Source of the DNA: AWTP1-18 sp036518635
GTDB lineage: Bacteria; Pseudomonadota; Gammaproteobacteria; Burkholderiales; Rhodocyclaceae
Direction: 5' to 3'
Length of the DNA: 36,959 nucleotides
Assembly: GCA_036518635.1 (NCBI GenBank)
Contig: DATDMT010000157.1
Location: 1 to 36,959, forward strand
Position numbers and translations under genes: made by a program. Under the pieces are notes generated by a model. That model saw only the letters and a program-made list of their open reading frames with translations. It was not told the DNA's origin and made no database searches. Shown one piece after another: positions 16,174 to 23,802 of this stretch (positions are counted from its first letter, which is position 1; each line of letters begins with the position of its first letter).

Positions 16174-16773
16174 ATGGTGTCTCAGATCGGCCATACCCTC
16201 AAGCAAGTGGGCTTCGCGAACCTGCTCTGGAACAAAGTAGAAGTCCTTTGGTATCTCTACTTTACTGTTCTGATGCGTGAAACAGAACGCCCCCGAGTTG
16301 ATGCAATTTACCGGTCGCACGACACGGGGAACAAGAAGCGTGCATTGATTCTTACGGTTGCGGAGCAGGTCCTTAAGAGCAACGTGCCGGGACTGGCTGA
16401 AGTGCGGGAGGCCATACGACGCACGAACGAAGCGGCTAGGACTCGCAACGCTCTCATGCATGCAGACTTCCACTTAGTGATGGATGGAGGGACCGTCAAT
16501 GTCGCCGTCTCGCGAGGCGGTGACCACTCCAAACCAAACTCGCTGGGTGGCGTTGAGCTCGATAGAGCTCTGTCGGAGTTCATAGGAACCTTGAAAGTCC
16601 TCGTGGCTGAGGTGGAGCACCTGCTTCCACCCCAGCCGCCGATGCCTCCGGGTGTACCGGGCATGCTAACGTCCGTCGGGTGGGTGACACTGCTTGAGCA
16701 AGCTATCGCAAGTGAAGGTGGAGAACCGCTTGATTGTCCTGCAGGGATGTATAGCCCTAATGGGTCAGGTTGA
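16174..16773 (+). CDS. Hypothetical protein with HEPN-like RX4H motif
   Basis: Unrecognised 199-aa protein. It is visibly less GC-rich than the neighbouring genes and is preceded by 268 bases in which I see no gene. The N-terminal half is helical and hydrophobic in part (ANLLWNKVEVLWYLYFTVLM). The middle contains RTRNALMHADFHL, that is Arg-Asn-x3-His (about residues 91-96), the RX4-6H motif with a polar residue after Arg that defines HEPN-fold RNases and nucleic-acid-linked proteins. The C-terminal region is Pro-rich (LLPPQPPMPPG). Start: ATG at 16174, immediately preceded by an in-frame GTG, with GGGG 8 nt upstream. It sits beside a toxin-antitoxin pair, the usual setting for HEPN toxins, but no MNT-type nucleotidyltransferase partner is visible. 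Function is inferred only. Confidence 0.6.
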   Translation: MVSQIGHTLKQVGFANLLWNKVEVLWYLYFTVLMRETERPRVDAIYRSHDTGNKKRALILTVAEQVLKSNVPGLAEVREAIRRTNEAARTRNALMHADFHLVMDGGTVNVAVSRGGDHSKPNSLGGVELDRALSEFIGTLKVLVAEVEHLLPPQPPMPPGVPGMLTSVGWVTLLEQAIASEGGEPLDCPAGMYSPNGSG

Positions 16774-16889
16774 TTTGATTTTCGCTCTGCGATAAGCATG
16801 GGATGCCCATCGATAGATTGAAGCCCCCTCCCGGGCACATGGATGGCAATCGCAGTAAAATTTTCGCTGGCGCTACGGAGACCCTGGAC

Positions 16890-17114
16890 ATGGGAATTCA
16901 ACTCGAAATACTAGAAGCAGAGGCACTCAAGCTCACATCGGGTGAGCGCGCTGCATTCGCCCAGTTGCTGCTGGCGAGCCTCGATGAGGATGCGGAAATT
17001 GATGCAGCGTGGGCGGCTGAAATCGAACGCCGCATCGCCGAGGTTGAAGATGGAACAGTACAAGCCATCCCCATCGCCGATGCGCTTGCTCAGGTTCGTG
17101 CCGCGCTGAAGTGA
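16890..17114 (+). CDS. Antitoxin of a RelE/ParE-type addiction module
   Basis: A 74-aa acidic protein resembling the short 'putative addiction module component' antitoxins. Sequence features are an N-terminal helical segment ILEAEALKLTSGERAAFAQL, then LLASLDED and DAAWAAEIERRIAEVEDG, typical of this family, which neutralises RelE/ParE toxins and represses its own promoter. The start is ATG at 16890 (MGIQLEIL) with GGAG 9 nt upstream; earlier in-frame ATGs at 16803 and 16839 would add residues foreign to the family. The stop overlaps the toxin start by 4 nt. A small inverted repeat, ATGGG-ATG-CCCAT (16798-16810), about 80 bases upstream could be the autoregulatory operator (weak inference). 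Confidence 0.85.
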   Translation: MGIQLEILEAEALKLTSGERAAFAQLLLASLDEDAEIDAAWAAEIERRIAEVEDGTVQAIPIADALAQVRAALK

Positions 17115-17404
17115 GGCTTGTTGTTGTTCCCTTGGCCCTTGCCGAGTTGCATGACGCGGCGGCCTTCTATACGGCGAAAGCGAATGCCGAACTCGGGCTT
17201 GCCTTCGTGGCCGAGTTTGAGCGAACGGCAACTCTAATCCTGGACAACCCCATGCTTGGCGCGATCCTCGGTGGTACTCGGCGCCAATATGCCCTCCGCA
17301 GGTTTCCCTACCGGGTCATCTATCAAATCACTGCGGACGAGCTACGAATTGTCGCAGTGGCGCACCATCGGCGACGCCCGAACTACTGGGCGAGTCGCAA
17401 GTAG
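17111..17404 (+). CDS. RelE/ParE family toxin
   Basis: A 97-aa toxin of the RelE/ParE superfamily, which cleaves ribosome-bound mRNA (RelE-like) or inhibits gyrase (ParE-like). The sequence shows the fold's typical segments: the N-terminal strand and helix VPLALAELHDAAAFYTAK, EFERTATLILDNPMLG, then RRQYALRRFPYRVIYQI and the C-terminal IVAVAHHRRRPNYW. The FPYRVIYQ and VAHHRRRPNYW signatures are strongly characteristic of ParE-like plasmid-stabilisation proteins. It uses a GTG start that overlaps the antitoxin stop (GTGA), the classic coupling in such modules. Whether the target is mRNA or gyrase cannot be decided from sequence alone. Confidence 0.9.
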   Translation: MRLVVVPLALAELHDAAAFYTAKANAELGLAFVAEFERTATLILDNPMLGAILGGTRRQYALRRFPYRVIYQITADELRIVAVAHHRRRPNYWASRK

Positions 17405-17430
17405 TCGCCGCCCCCCCCAAAGCTGCCTGC

Positions 17431-17796
17431 TCAGGCGGCCAGCGCCGCTTGCCGTGCCAGCAGCGCTTCCAGCGCATGCTGAATCTTGGTATTCGGCTGC
17501 AACTGCAGCCAGGGCAGGCATTCGGCCAGGTTCAGGGCGATGTCGACCTTGTCGTCCATGGTGATGGTCCGCTGGCACAGGCGCTGCAGCTCGGCGGCGC
17601 ATAGCGCCTGGAGGCTGCCTTGCGGGGCCATTTCGCTGACCACCAGGGCCACGGCCAGCAGGTCTTGCTGATGGACCTCGGAAAACCAGGGCTCACCGAT
17701 GGCGGTGAGGGCCACCAGGGCCGGCAGCTCGGTGCGGACCCGGTTCTTGATACCTAGCGGCAGGACGGCGGCCCGCCGGGAGTTGGATTTACGCAT
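17431..17796 (-). CDS. Hypothetical protein (121 aa, helical)
   Basis: Unrecognised soluble protein, predicted to be largely helical and rich in Ala and Leu. It begins MRKSNSRRAAVLPLGIKNRV and contains two Cys near the middle (ALCAAELQRLCQRT) and one in NLAECLPW. Start: ATG at 17796 with GGTGGAG 7 nt upstream; a longer reading to 17973 is unsupported. It is convergent with the toxin gene, 26 nt away. The 275 bases upstream (17797-18071) hold no recognisable gene or terminator. Nothing in the sequence identifies a domain; a regulatory or small adaptor role is only a guess, and it may belong with the diguanylate cyclase gene upstream or with the accessory island. Confidence 0.65.
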   Translation of the reverse strand: MRKSNSRRAAVLPLGIKNRVRTELPALVALTAIGEPWFSEVHQQDLLAVALVVSEMAPQGSLQALCAAELQRLCQRTITMDDKVDIALNLAECLPWLQLQPNTKIQHALEALLARQAALAA

Positions 17797-18071
17797 TTCA
17801 ATCTCCACCCAATTCAGGCAACAGTCGCAGTTGAGAACGACTGTCGGCTCAGGCCCGCAGATTTGACTGGTGTTTTGCCGGCAATTCCTGCCGTCACTGA
17901 ACAGGTGGGCGGCAAGATCGAGGCAAGAATCCTTGTTGCGGGTCGCTTCGTGCCGCTTTTCCGGCACTTGCATTTAGCTTCGCGAGATTCGTGCCATAAG
18001 GGCCGATATGAAGGTGCTTTGACCGTCTATTCGCCGTTTACCCAAAGGCTGGGCACGGAGAGGCCCCGCCC

Positions 18072-19127
18072 CTACGCGGCCTGGCGCACCACCTGGTTAC
18101 GGCCACCGCTCTTGGCCAGATACATGCTGCGGTCGGCGGCGGCGACCAGGGCGTCGAGGGTGCGGCCTTCGTCGGGATAGGCGGCACAGCCAATGCTGAC
18201 GGTGGTTTTGATGGCCTTGCCATCCACGTGCAACAGGATTTTTTCGGCAGCGGCGCGAATCCGCTCGGCCACGTCCAGGGCGCCGGCAGCCGGGGTTTCC
18301 GGCAGCAGGACGATGAATTCGTCGCCACCCTGGCGGGCCAGCACGTCGGTGTAGCGCAACTGGCCCTGGATGCTCTTGACCAGGTCCACCAGCAGGGCGT
18401 CGCCGGCCTTGTGGCCGTTGTCGTCATTGGTCCGCTTCAGGTTGTCGCAATCCACCATCAGGATGGTGCAGGCGCGGTTGTAGCGCACCGCTTGGCCGAA
18501 CAGGCGGTCGGCGACGATGGCGAAGCCGCGCCGATTGAGGATGCCGGTGAGTTCGTCGGTCTCGGACATCAGCTTGGCCTTGTTGAGGCCGTAGCGGATG
18601 TCGGAGGAGAACATGGTGGAGATGTAGGCGACCAGGACGAAGGGGGCGAACTGGGCGAAGATGCCGCCGACGTAGCGCAGGGAGATGATCTCGCTGATCG
18701 ACGAGTAGTCGCCGAGCAGGACGAAGCAGGTGGCGATCAGGATCAGTTCCAGCAGGGTGGTGATCTTGCCCAGGGTCAGGGCACTGGTGATGATCACCAG
18801 CAGGTAGGAGTTGAGCAGCGGGCTTTCAAGCTTGCCGGTGTGCCACAGGGACCAGGTGACGAAGGCGGTCATGATCCAGGTTTCGACGGCGACCTTCCAG
18901 CGCGATTCGTTCTTGAAGAAATGGGCGTAGCGGAAGCCCATGACGCAGCCGGTGTAGATCAGCAGGCCCATGACGATGGCCGGCTTGTCGTCCACCTCGC
19001 CGCCGCCGAAAGCGTAGTAGAGCAGCACCAGGACCAGCAGCAGCCATTCGATTTCGGCGACGGTGCGGGAGATGCCGCGCAGTTCTTCCTGCTCCAGGGA
19101 GGGTGCCTTTACCGCGTCGGGACTCAT
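18072..19127 (-). CDS. Membrane-bound diguanylate cyclase (GGDEF)
   Basis: Enzyme that makes cyclic di-GMP from two GTP. The N-terminal half (about residues 25-185) has five to six transmembrane helices, starting with EWLLLVLVLLYYAF; the C-terminal half is a GGDEF domain with DELTGILNRRGF, the Mg/GTP region VDCDNLKRTNDD, an intact active-site motif GGDEF, and SIGCAAYPDEG. An inhibitory I-site, RYTD, lies exactly five residues before GGDEF, so product feedback inhibition is expected. The domain looks fully catalytic, with no EAL domain. Start: ATG at 19127 with GAGG 5 nt upstream; ATG at 19157 would add ten residues with a poorer site. The membrane region resembles MASE-type sensors but I could not assign it to a class. 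Confidence 0.92.
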   Translation of the reverse strand: MSPDAVKAPSLEQEELRGISRTVAEIEWLLLVLVLLYYAFGGGEVDDKPAIVMGLLIYTGCVMGFRYAHFFKNESRWKVAVETWIMTAFVTWSLWHTGKLESPLLNSYLLVIITSALTLGKITTLLELILIATCFVLLGDYSSISEIISLRYVGGIFAQFAPFVLVAYISTMFSSDIRYGLNKAKLMSETDELTGILNRRGFAIVADRLFGQAVRYNRACTILMVDCDNLKRTNDDNGHKAGDALLVDLVKSIQGQLRYTDVLARQGGDEFIVLLPETPAAGALDVAERIRAAAEKILLHVDGKAIKTTVSIGCAAYPDEGRTLDALVAAADRSMYLAKSGGRNQVVRQAA

Positions 19128-19221
19128 CAACGCCTCACTCCGTAATGCAATGGACATAGCCCCATAGGGTAGCCGACTTTGGCCGGTTTTTTCACCCGCG
19201 GAGAGGACGGCATGGGTGCGC

Positions 19222-19593
19222 CTAGTCCTCGATGATCTTGATTACCCGGCCGCCGCACTGCTGGTAGCAACTGCGGTATTCCTCCTCGCAGGGCTCGGTG
19301 CGTTCGGAGACCCAGCAACTGGGCTTGTCTTCCTCGCAATCCTTGCGCTGGTCCTTGGTCTTGGCGCCGGCCATGCAGGCGCGGAAGGTGGTTTCGGCGC
19401 GGTGCTCGCAGCTTTCGCGTTCGAACTTGGCGCGGCGGATGGCGTTGCCGCGACAGGATTCGCGCACCCCGGCGCATTGGGTGACGCAAATCCTGCCCGC
19501 ATCGCTGGTCGGCGGCCGCAGTTCGTAGCGCACGGTTTCACAGCCAGCGAGGACGGTAAGGCTGACGACCAACAGGGCGAGGCGGATGAGCAT
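19222..19593 (-). CDS. Cys-rich lipoprotein at the end of the tungstate operon
   Basis: A 123-aa protein with a lipoprotein signal: MLIRLALLVVSLTVLAGC, lipobox LAGC with lipidated Cys17. The mature part has ten further Cys, several in spaced pairs (RICVTQC, ESCRGN, FRACMAG, PSCW, RSCYQQC), with many Arg and Glu between them. It would sit in the outer membrane or periplasmic face; the even number of Cys suggests disulfides, or metal binding. It begins 12 nt after the tupA stop and is probably co-transcribed with tupBCA. I do not recognise the family. A role in metal handling or periplasmic stress is possible only from context. Confidence 0.8.
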   Translation of the reverse strand: MLIRLALLVVSLTVLAGCETVRYELRPPTSDAGRICVTQCAGVRESCRGNAIRRAKFERESCEHRAETTFRACMAGAKTKDQRKDCEEDKPSCWVSERTEPCEEEYRSCYQQCGGRVIKIIED

Positions 19594-19605
19594 AGATTTT
19601 GTTTC

Positions 19606-20393
19606 TCAGCGCTTGGCGTCGGGGAAGAACAGTTGCTCGCCGTTGATCTTGTAGCCGGCGATGGCGGCCTGGCCTTCGGCGGAGACCAGCCAGTCCATGA
19701 ACTTGAGGCCCAGTTCCTTCTTGACGTGGGCATGCTTGGCCGGGTTCACCAGGATCACGCCGTAGGGATTGAACAGGCGCTTGTCGCCGGCCAGGACGAT
19801 TTCCAAATCCTGGCGGTTCTTGAAGGACAGCCAGGTGCCCCGATCGGCCAGGGTGTAGGCGCCGAGGGAGGCGGCCATGTTCAGGGTCGGGCCCATGCCG
19901 GAACCGGCTTCCTTGTAATCCTTCCAGGAACGGGGCTCGACGCCGGCGTCCTTCCAGAAGCGCAGTTCGGCGGAGTGGGTGCCGCTCTTGTCGCCGCGGG
20001 AGACGAAGGGCGTGCTGCCGGCGGCGATGCGCTTGAAGCCTTCGACCACGTCACCGGCGGCCTTGACCTTGGAGGGGTCGGCCTTGGCGCCGACGACGAC
20101 GAAGTCGTTGTACATCACGTCGCGGCGGTCGACGCCGTAGCCTTCGGCGACGAACTTGTCTTCGGCGGGACGGTCATGGACGAACACCACGTCGGCGTCG
20201 CCGCGGCGGCCCATATCCAGGGCCTGGCCGGTACCGAGGGCGACCACCTTGACCTTGATCCCGGTCTTGGCCTCGAACTTGGGCAGGAGGAAACTGAAGA
20301 GGCCGGACTGCTCGGTGGAGGTGGTCGAGGAGACGGTGATGAAGTCCTCGGCCTGGGCGCCAACGCAGGCGGCAGCGGCCACCAGGGCCAGGG

Positions 20394-20418
<25 letters not shown>
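19606..20418 (-). CDS. tupA: Tungstate ABC transporter, periplasmic binding protein
   Basis: Substrate-binding component of the high-affinity tungstate importer. A Sec signal peptide is clear (RRLTLALVAAAACVGAQA, cleavage near Ala23). The mature protein starts EDFITVSSTTSTEQSGLF; the TTST motif and the later FVSRGDKSGTH segment (Arg and Thr oxyanion contacts) are the signatures that separate TupA from the molybdate protein ModA. Length 270 aa is typical. Start ATG at 20418 lies inside the end of tupC (25-nt overlap) with GGGAG 7 nt upstream. The gene order tupB-tupC-tupA is unusual, since tupA is often first. It sits directly downstream of a tungsten oxidoreductase operon, which fits its specificity. 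Confidence 0.94.
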
Positions 20419-21120
<702 letters not shown>

Positions 21121-21128
<8 letters not shown>

Positions 21129-21816
21129 AGCGACGCATCGCCCAGCGGCGCAGCAGATAGGCCATAGCGTTCAGCAACAGCACCACGGAGAGCAGCACGC
21201 TGCCGAGGGCCACCGACAGGGGCAGATCGCCCTTGGCGGTTTCCAGGGCGATGGCGGTGGTCATGACGCGGGTGTAGCCGTAGATGTTGCCGCCGACGAT
21301 CATCACCGCGCCGACTTCCGACATGGCCCGGCCGAGGCCGGCCAGCACCGACACCAACAAGGAAAAGCGGCAGTCGTAGAGCAGCGTGGTGACGCTGTGC
21401 CAGAGGCTGAAATGCAGCGAGCGCAATTCGTTGGCGTATTCGCGCCAGGCGTCTTCGATGATCTGGCGGGTCAGGGCCGCCATCAGCGGAATCACCAAGA
21501 TGGTTTGGGCGATCACCATGGCCGTCGGGGTGAACAGCATGCCCCAAGTGCCGAGGGGCCCGGAGCGCGACAGCGCCAGATAGACCAGAACGCCGACCAC
21601 CACCGAGGGCAGGCCCATCAGGCCATTGAGCAGCACGGTGACGGCGCCGCGGCCACGAAAATCGGCGACCGCCAGCCAAGCGCCGAAAGGCAGGCCGATC
21701 AAGGTGCCGAGAACCACGGCTGCGCCGCTCACCTTGAAGGAAAGCCAGACGATGCGCATAAATTCGGCATCGAACTGGGTGAGCAGGCTCAGGGCTTCGC
21801 CCAGAGCGGATAACAC
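21121..21816 (-). CDS. tupB: Tungstate ABC transporter, permease
   Basis: Inner-membrane channel subunit with about five to six helices, 231 aa, of the binding-protein-dependent transport family. The cytoplasmic EAA loop that docks the ATPase is visible as LTRQIIEDAWREYANELRSL (about residues 135-154), and GRAMSEVGAVMIVGGN follows, typical of TupB/ModB-like permeases. Start is GTG at 21816 with GGGGG 7 nt upstream. It begins 3 nt after the stop of the upstream small gene and is the first transporter gene of the tup set, continuing the aor operon without a terminator. Confidence 0.92.
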
Positions 21817-21819
21817 CGA

Positions 21820-22080
21820 CTAACCCCCGCCGCGCTGCATGTAGCGATCCATGCGCTCCAGCATCGCGGCGCGCTGTCCGGCGTCGCCAGCGGTAAAACG
21901 AATCCGGACCCGGATCGTCGGCAGGCTCAGCAAGGCGATCGTCCGGGGCGGGCCCGGTTGCAGCTCGATTTCCATGGCGGCCATGCTAAACGAAACATGC
22001 AGGGCTTGGGGGCTTTGCGCCACGGCGCCAGGAAAGGCGTCATTGAGGCTGCGGACGAACTCGCTGGGCGTGATGGACAT
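21820..22080 (-). CDS. Small conserved-context protein of the aor operon, unknown function
   Basis: An 86-aa protein beginning MSITPSEFVRSLNDAFPGAV, with the segments MEIELQPGPPRTIALLSLP and IRVRIRFTAGDAGQRAAMLE, ending in Arg-Gly-Gly-Gly. It has no Cys and no transmembrane segment and looks like a small alpha/beta protein. Start: ATG at 22080 with GGAG 6 nt upstream; an in-frame ATG at 22125 (101 aa) fills the gap to the preceding gene but lacks a ribosome site. It lies between the MoaD-type gene and tupB. In Aromatoleum, aor operons carry two accessory genes after aorABC proposed to act in maturation; this gene occupies the second position (aorE-like by place). I do not recognise a family. 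Confidence 0.7.
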   Translation of the reverse strand: MSITPSEFVRSLNDAFPGAVAQSPQALHVSFSMAAMEIELQPGPPRTIALLSLPTIRVRIRFTAGDAGQRAAMLERMDRYMQRGGG

Positions 22081-22138
22081 CTCGCGCTCCAGCAGTTCCA
22101 GCATCGGCACGGAGCCGCTGCCCATGGGCGAAGCCGAA

Positions 22139-22390
22139 TCAGCCGCCGGCGATCGGCGGCCAGATGGCGAGCTGGTCCCCGCCCCGCAGGCGCTGATCGG
22201 CGCGCGCGGTGGCGGCCACGTAGTTGCCGTTGATCAAAACGAGGTGGACCAACTTTTCGGGTAGCCGAAACCGTTCGATGATGTCGGCGACGGAGTCGGA
22301 CTCCGCCACCTCCAGCTCGAACTGGTTGTTGTGGCTACCCGCCGGCAAGTAATCCGCGAGGGTGGCAAAAAACTTGACGGTGACCTTCAT
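22139..22390 (-). CDS. aorD: MoaD/ThiS-type sulfur-carrier protein of the aor operon
   Basis: An 83-aa ubiquitin-like protein ending in ...PPIAGG. The C-terminal Gly-Gly is the thiocarboxylation site of MoaD, which supplies the dithiolene sulfur of molybdopterin or tungstopterin. Typical MoaD features are KVTVKFFATLADYLP at the start, LVLINGNYV and the final GGDQLAIWPPIAGG. It starts 5 nt after aorC's stop. No MoaE, MoaB or adenylating enzyme (MoeB) is adjacent. Known for the family: activation by MoeB, then use by MoaE. Inferred: a dedicated carrier for the tungsten cofactor of the neighbouring AOR. The gene symbol follows the Aromatoleum operon naming and is positional. Confidence 0.88.
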   Translation of the reverse strand: MKVTVKFFATLADYLPAGSHNNQFELEVAESDSVADIIERFRLPEKLVHLVLINGNYVAATARADQRLRGGDQLAIWPPIAGG

Positions 22391-22395
22391 GACAC

Positions 22396-23718
22396 TCAGC
22401 GCATCGGATGCAGGGAAGTCGGCTGGGCCGTACCGATATAGGCTTCATAGAAGCGCGTCGGAGTTTCCTGCAGCACGTGCTTCCAGTGGCCCAGGGGGGT
22501 GCGGTTCTGAATCAAGCCGCGGAGGGCACCGACGTGCTGGGTCTGACCGATGGAGGTGGCGCCGATCAGCACATCGCCCTTGAACTGCAGGCTGAGATAG
22601 CGGAAGTTCTTCTCATCCACCAGTTCGACGCCGTCCTTCTCTTCGGTGCCCCACCATTGACCGAAGGAGGTGGAGATCAGGCCCAGAGTGTCGAGCACGT
22701 TGATCGCCAGCACACCCGGCAGGTCCACGGTCTTGCCGACCATGTTCAGGGCGGCGATGCGCGCCTGATCGGCGGCATTCGGCTGGATGGCGGAGACCAT
22801 CGGTTCGCCAGTAAAGAAGTCGGGGCCTTCGGTGACGTCGCCGGCGGCGTAGATGCCGGGAACCGAGGTTTCCATCTTGGCATTGACGGTGATGCCGCGG
22901 CCGACGCGGACGTCGGTGCCCTTGAGGAAGTCCACATTCGGCGCCACGCCGGCGGCGGCGATCAGCACGTCGCAAGGCAGCACTTCGCCGGTACTGAGCT
23001 TGACCGCCAGGGGCGCTTCGCCGTCGTTACGGCCGAGGACGCCGTCCACGATCTTGCGCAGGGCGCCTTTTTCGGCGCCATTGTTGGCCTCGATGCGCTC
23101 GACGCCGGCCGAGGTGCGGACGCGGATGCCCTTGTCTTCCACCCACTGCTTGATCATGCCGCCAGCCTTGGGCGTCATCATCCGCGGCACCATGCGGTCG
23201 CCCATTTCGACGATGGTCAGGTCCACGCCGCGCTTGGCCAGGGCTTCCATGATGATGCAGCCGATGAAGCCGGCGCCCAACTGGATCACGCGGCTGCCGG
23301 GCTTGGCCAGGGCGGCGATGTTGCGGTAGTCGGCCAGGGTCCAGCAGGTTTGCACCTGGGGCAGGTCGATACCCGGAATCGGCGGGCGCACCGGATGCGA
23401 GCCGGTGGCGATCAGCAGACGGTCGTAGCTCTCGCTGCTGCCGTCGGCGAACTTGACCTTCTTGCCGGCGGTGTCGAGACCGACGGCGCGGGCTTCGCGC
23501 TGGGTGATGCGCAGGTCGGCGAAATGGCTGGCGGTCTTGCGCAGGTGGGTGCCAGACTCGTCGATGTTGCCTTCCAGCAGATAGGGAATGGCCATGCGCG
23601 AATAAGGCGGCTCGCCCTCGCAGCCGATCATGATGATTTCGCCGTGGGGATCGGCGCGGCGCAGAGTTTCAGCGGCGACTACGCCGGTGGGGCCGTTGCC
23701 AAGAATCAGATATTTCAT
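22396..23718 (-). CDS. aorC: FAD-dependent NAD(P)-linked subunit of aldehyde oxidoreductase
   Basis: A 440-aa flavoprotein of the pyridine-nucleotide-disulfide oxidoreductase class I type, without redox-active Cys pair. The N-terminal FAD-binding Rossmann motif is GNGPTGVVAAE (residues 8-18); a second nucleotide motif is GAGFIGCIIMEALAKRG (about 149-165); the second FAD contact is GIYAAGDVTEGPDF (about 293). In the AorABC enzyme of Aromatoleum the equivalent subunit lets the complex use NAD+ as well as ferredoxin-like acceptors. Start ATG at 23718 with GAGGAT-type site about 7 nt upstream. It lies 84 nt after aorB. Confidence 0.88.
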   Translation of the reverse strand: MKYLILGNGPTGVVAAETLRRADPHGEIIMIGCEGEPPYSRMAIPYLLEGNIDESGTHLRKTASHFADLRITQREARAVGLDTAGKKVKFADGSSESYDRLLIATGSHPVRPPIPGIDLPQVQTCWTLADYRNIAALAKPGSRVIQLGAGFIGCIIMEALAKRGVDLTIVEMGDRMVPRMMTPKAGGMIKQWVEDKGIRVRTSAGVERIEANNGAEKGALRKIVDGVLGRNDGEAPLAVKLSTGEVLPCDVLIAAAGVAPNVDFLKGTDVRVGRGITVNAKMETSVPGIYAAGDVTEGPDFFTGEPMVSAIQPNAADQARIAALNMVGKTVDLPGVLAINVLDTLGLISTSFGQWWGTEEKDGVELVDEKNFRYLSLQFKGDVLIGATSIGQTQHVGALRGLIQNRTPLGHWKHVLQETPTRFYEAYIGTAQPTSLHPMR

Positions 23719-23802
23719 GGGTTATCCTCGATGAAGACAACACCGGCGCCCCCTTGCAGGCGGGCGCCGGTGGTATGCGTCATGGAACGAACGAAACTGG
23801 GA

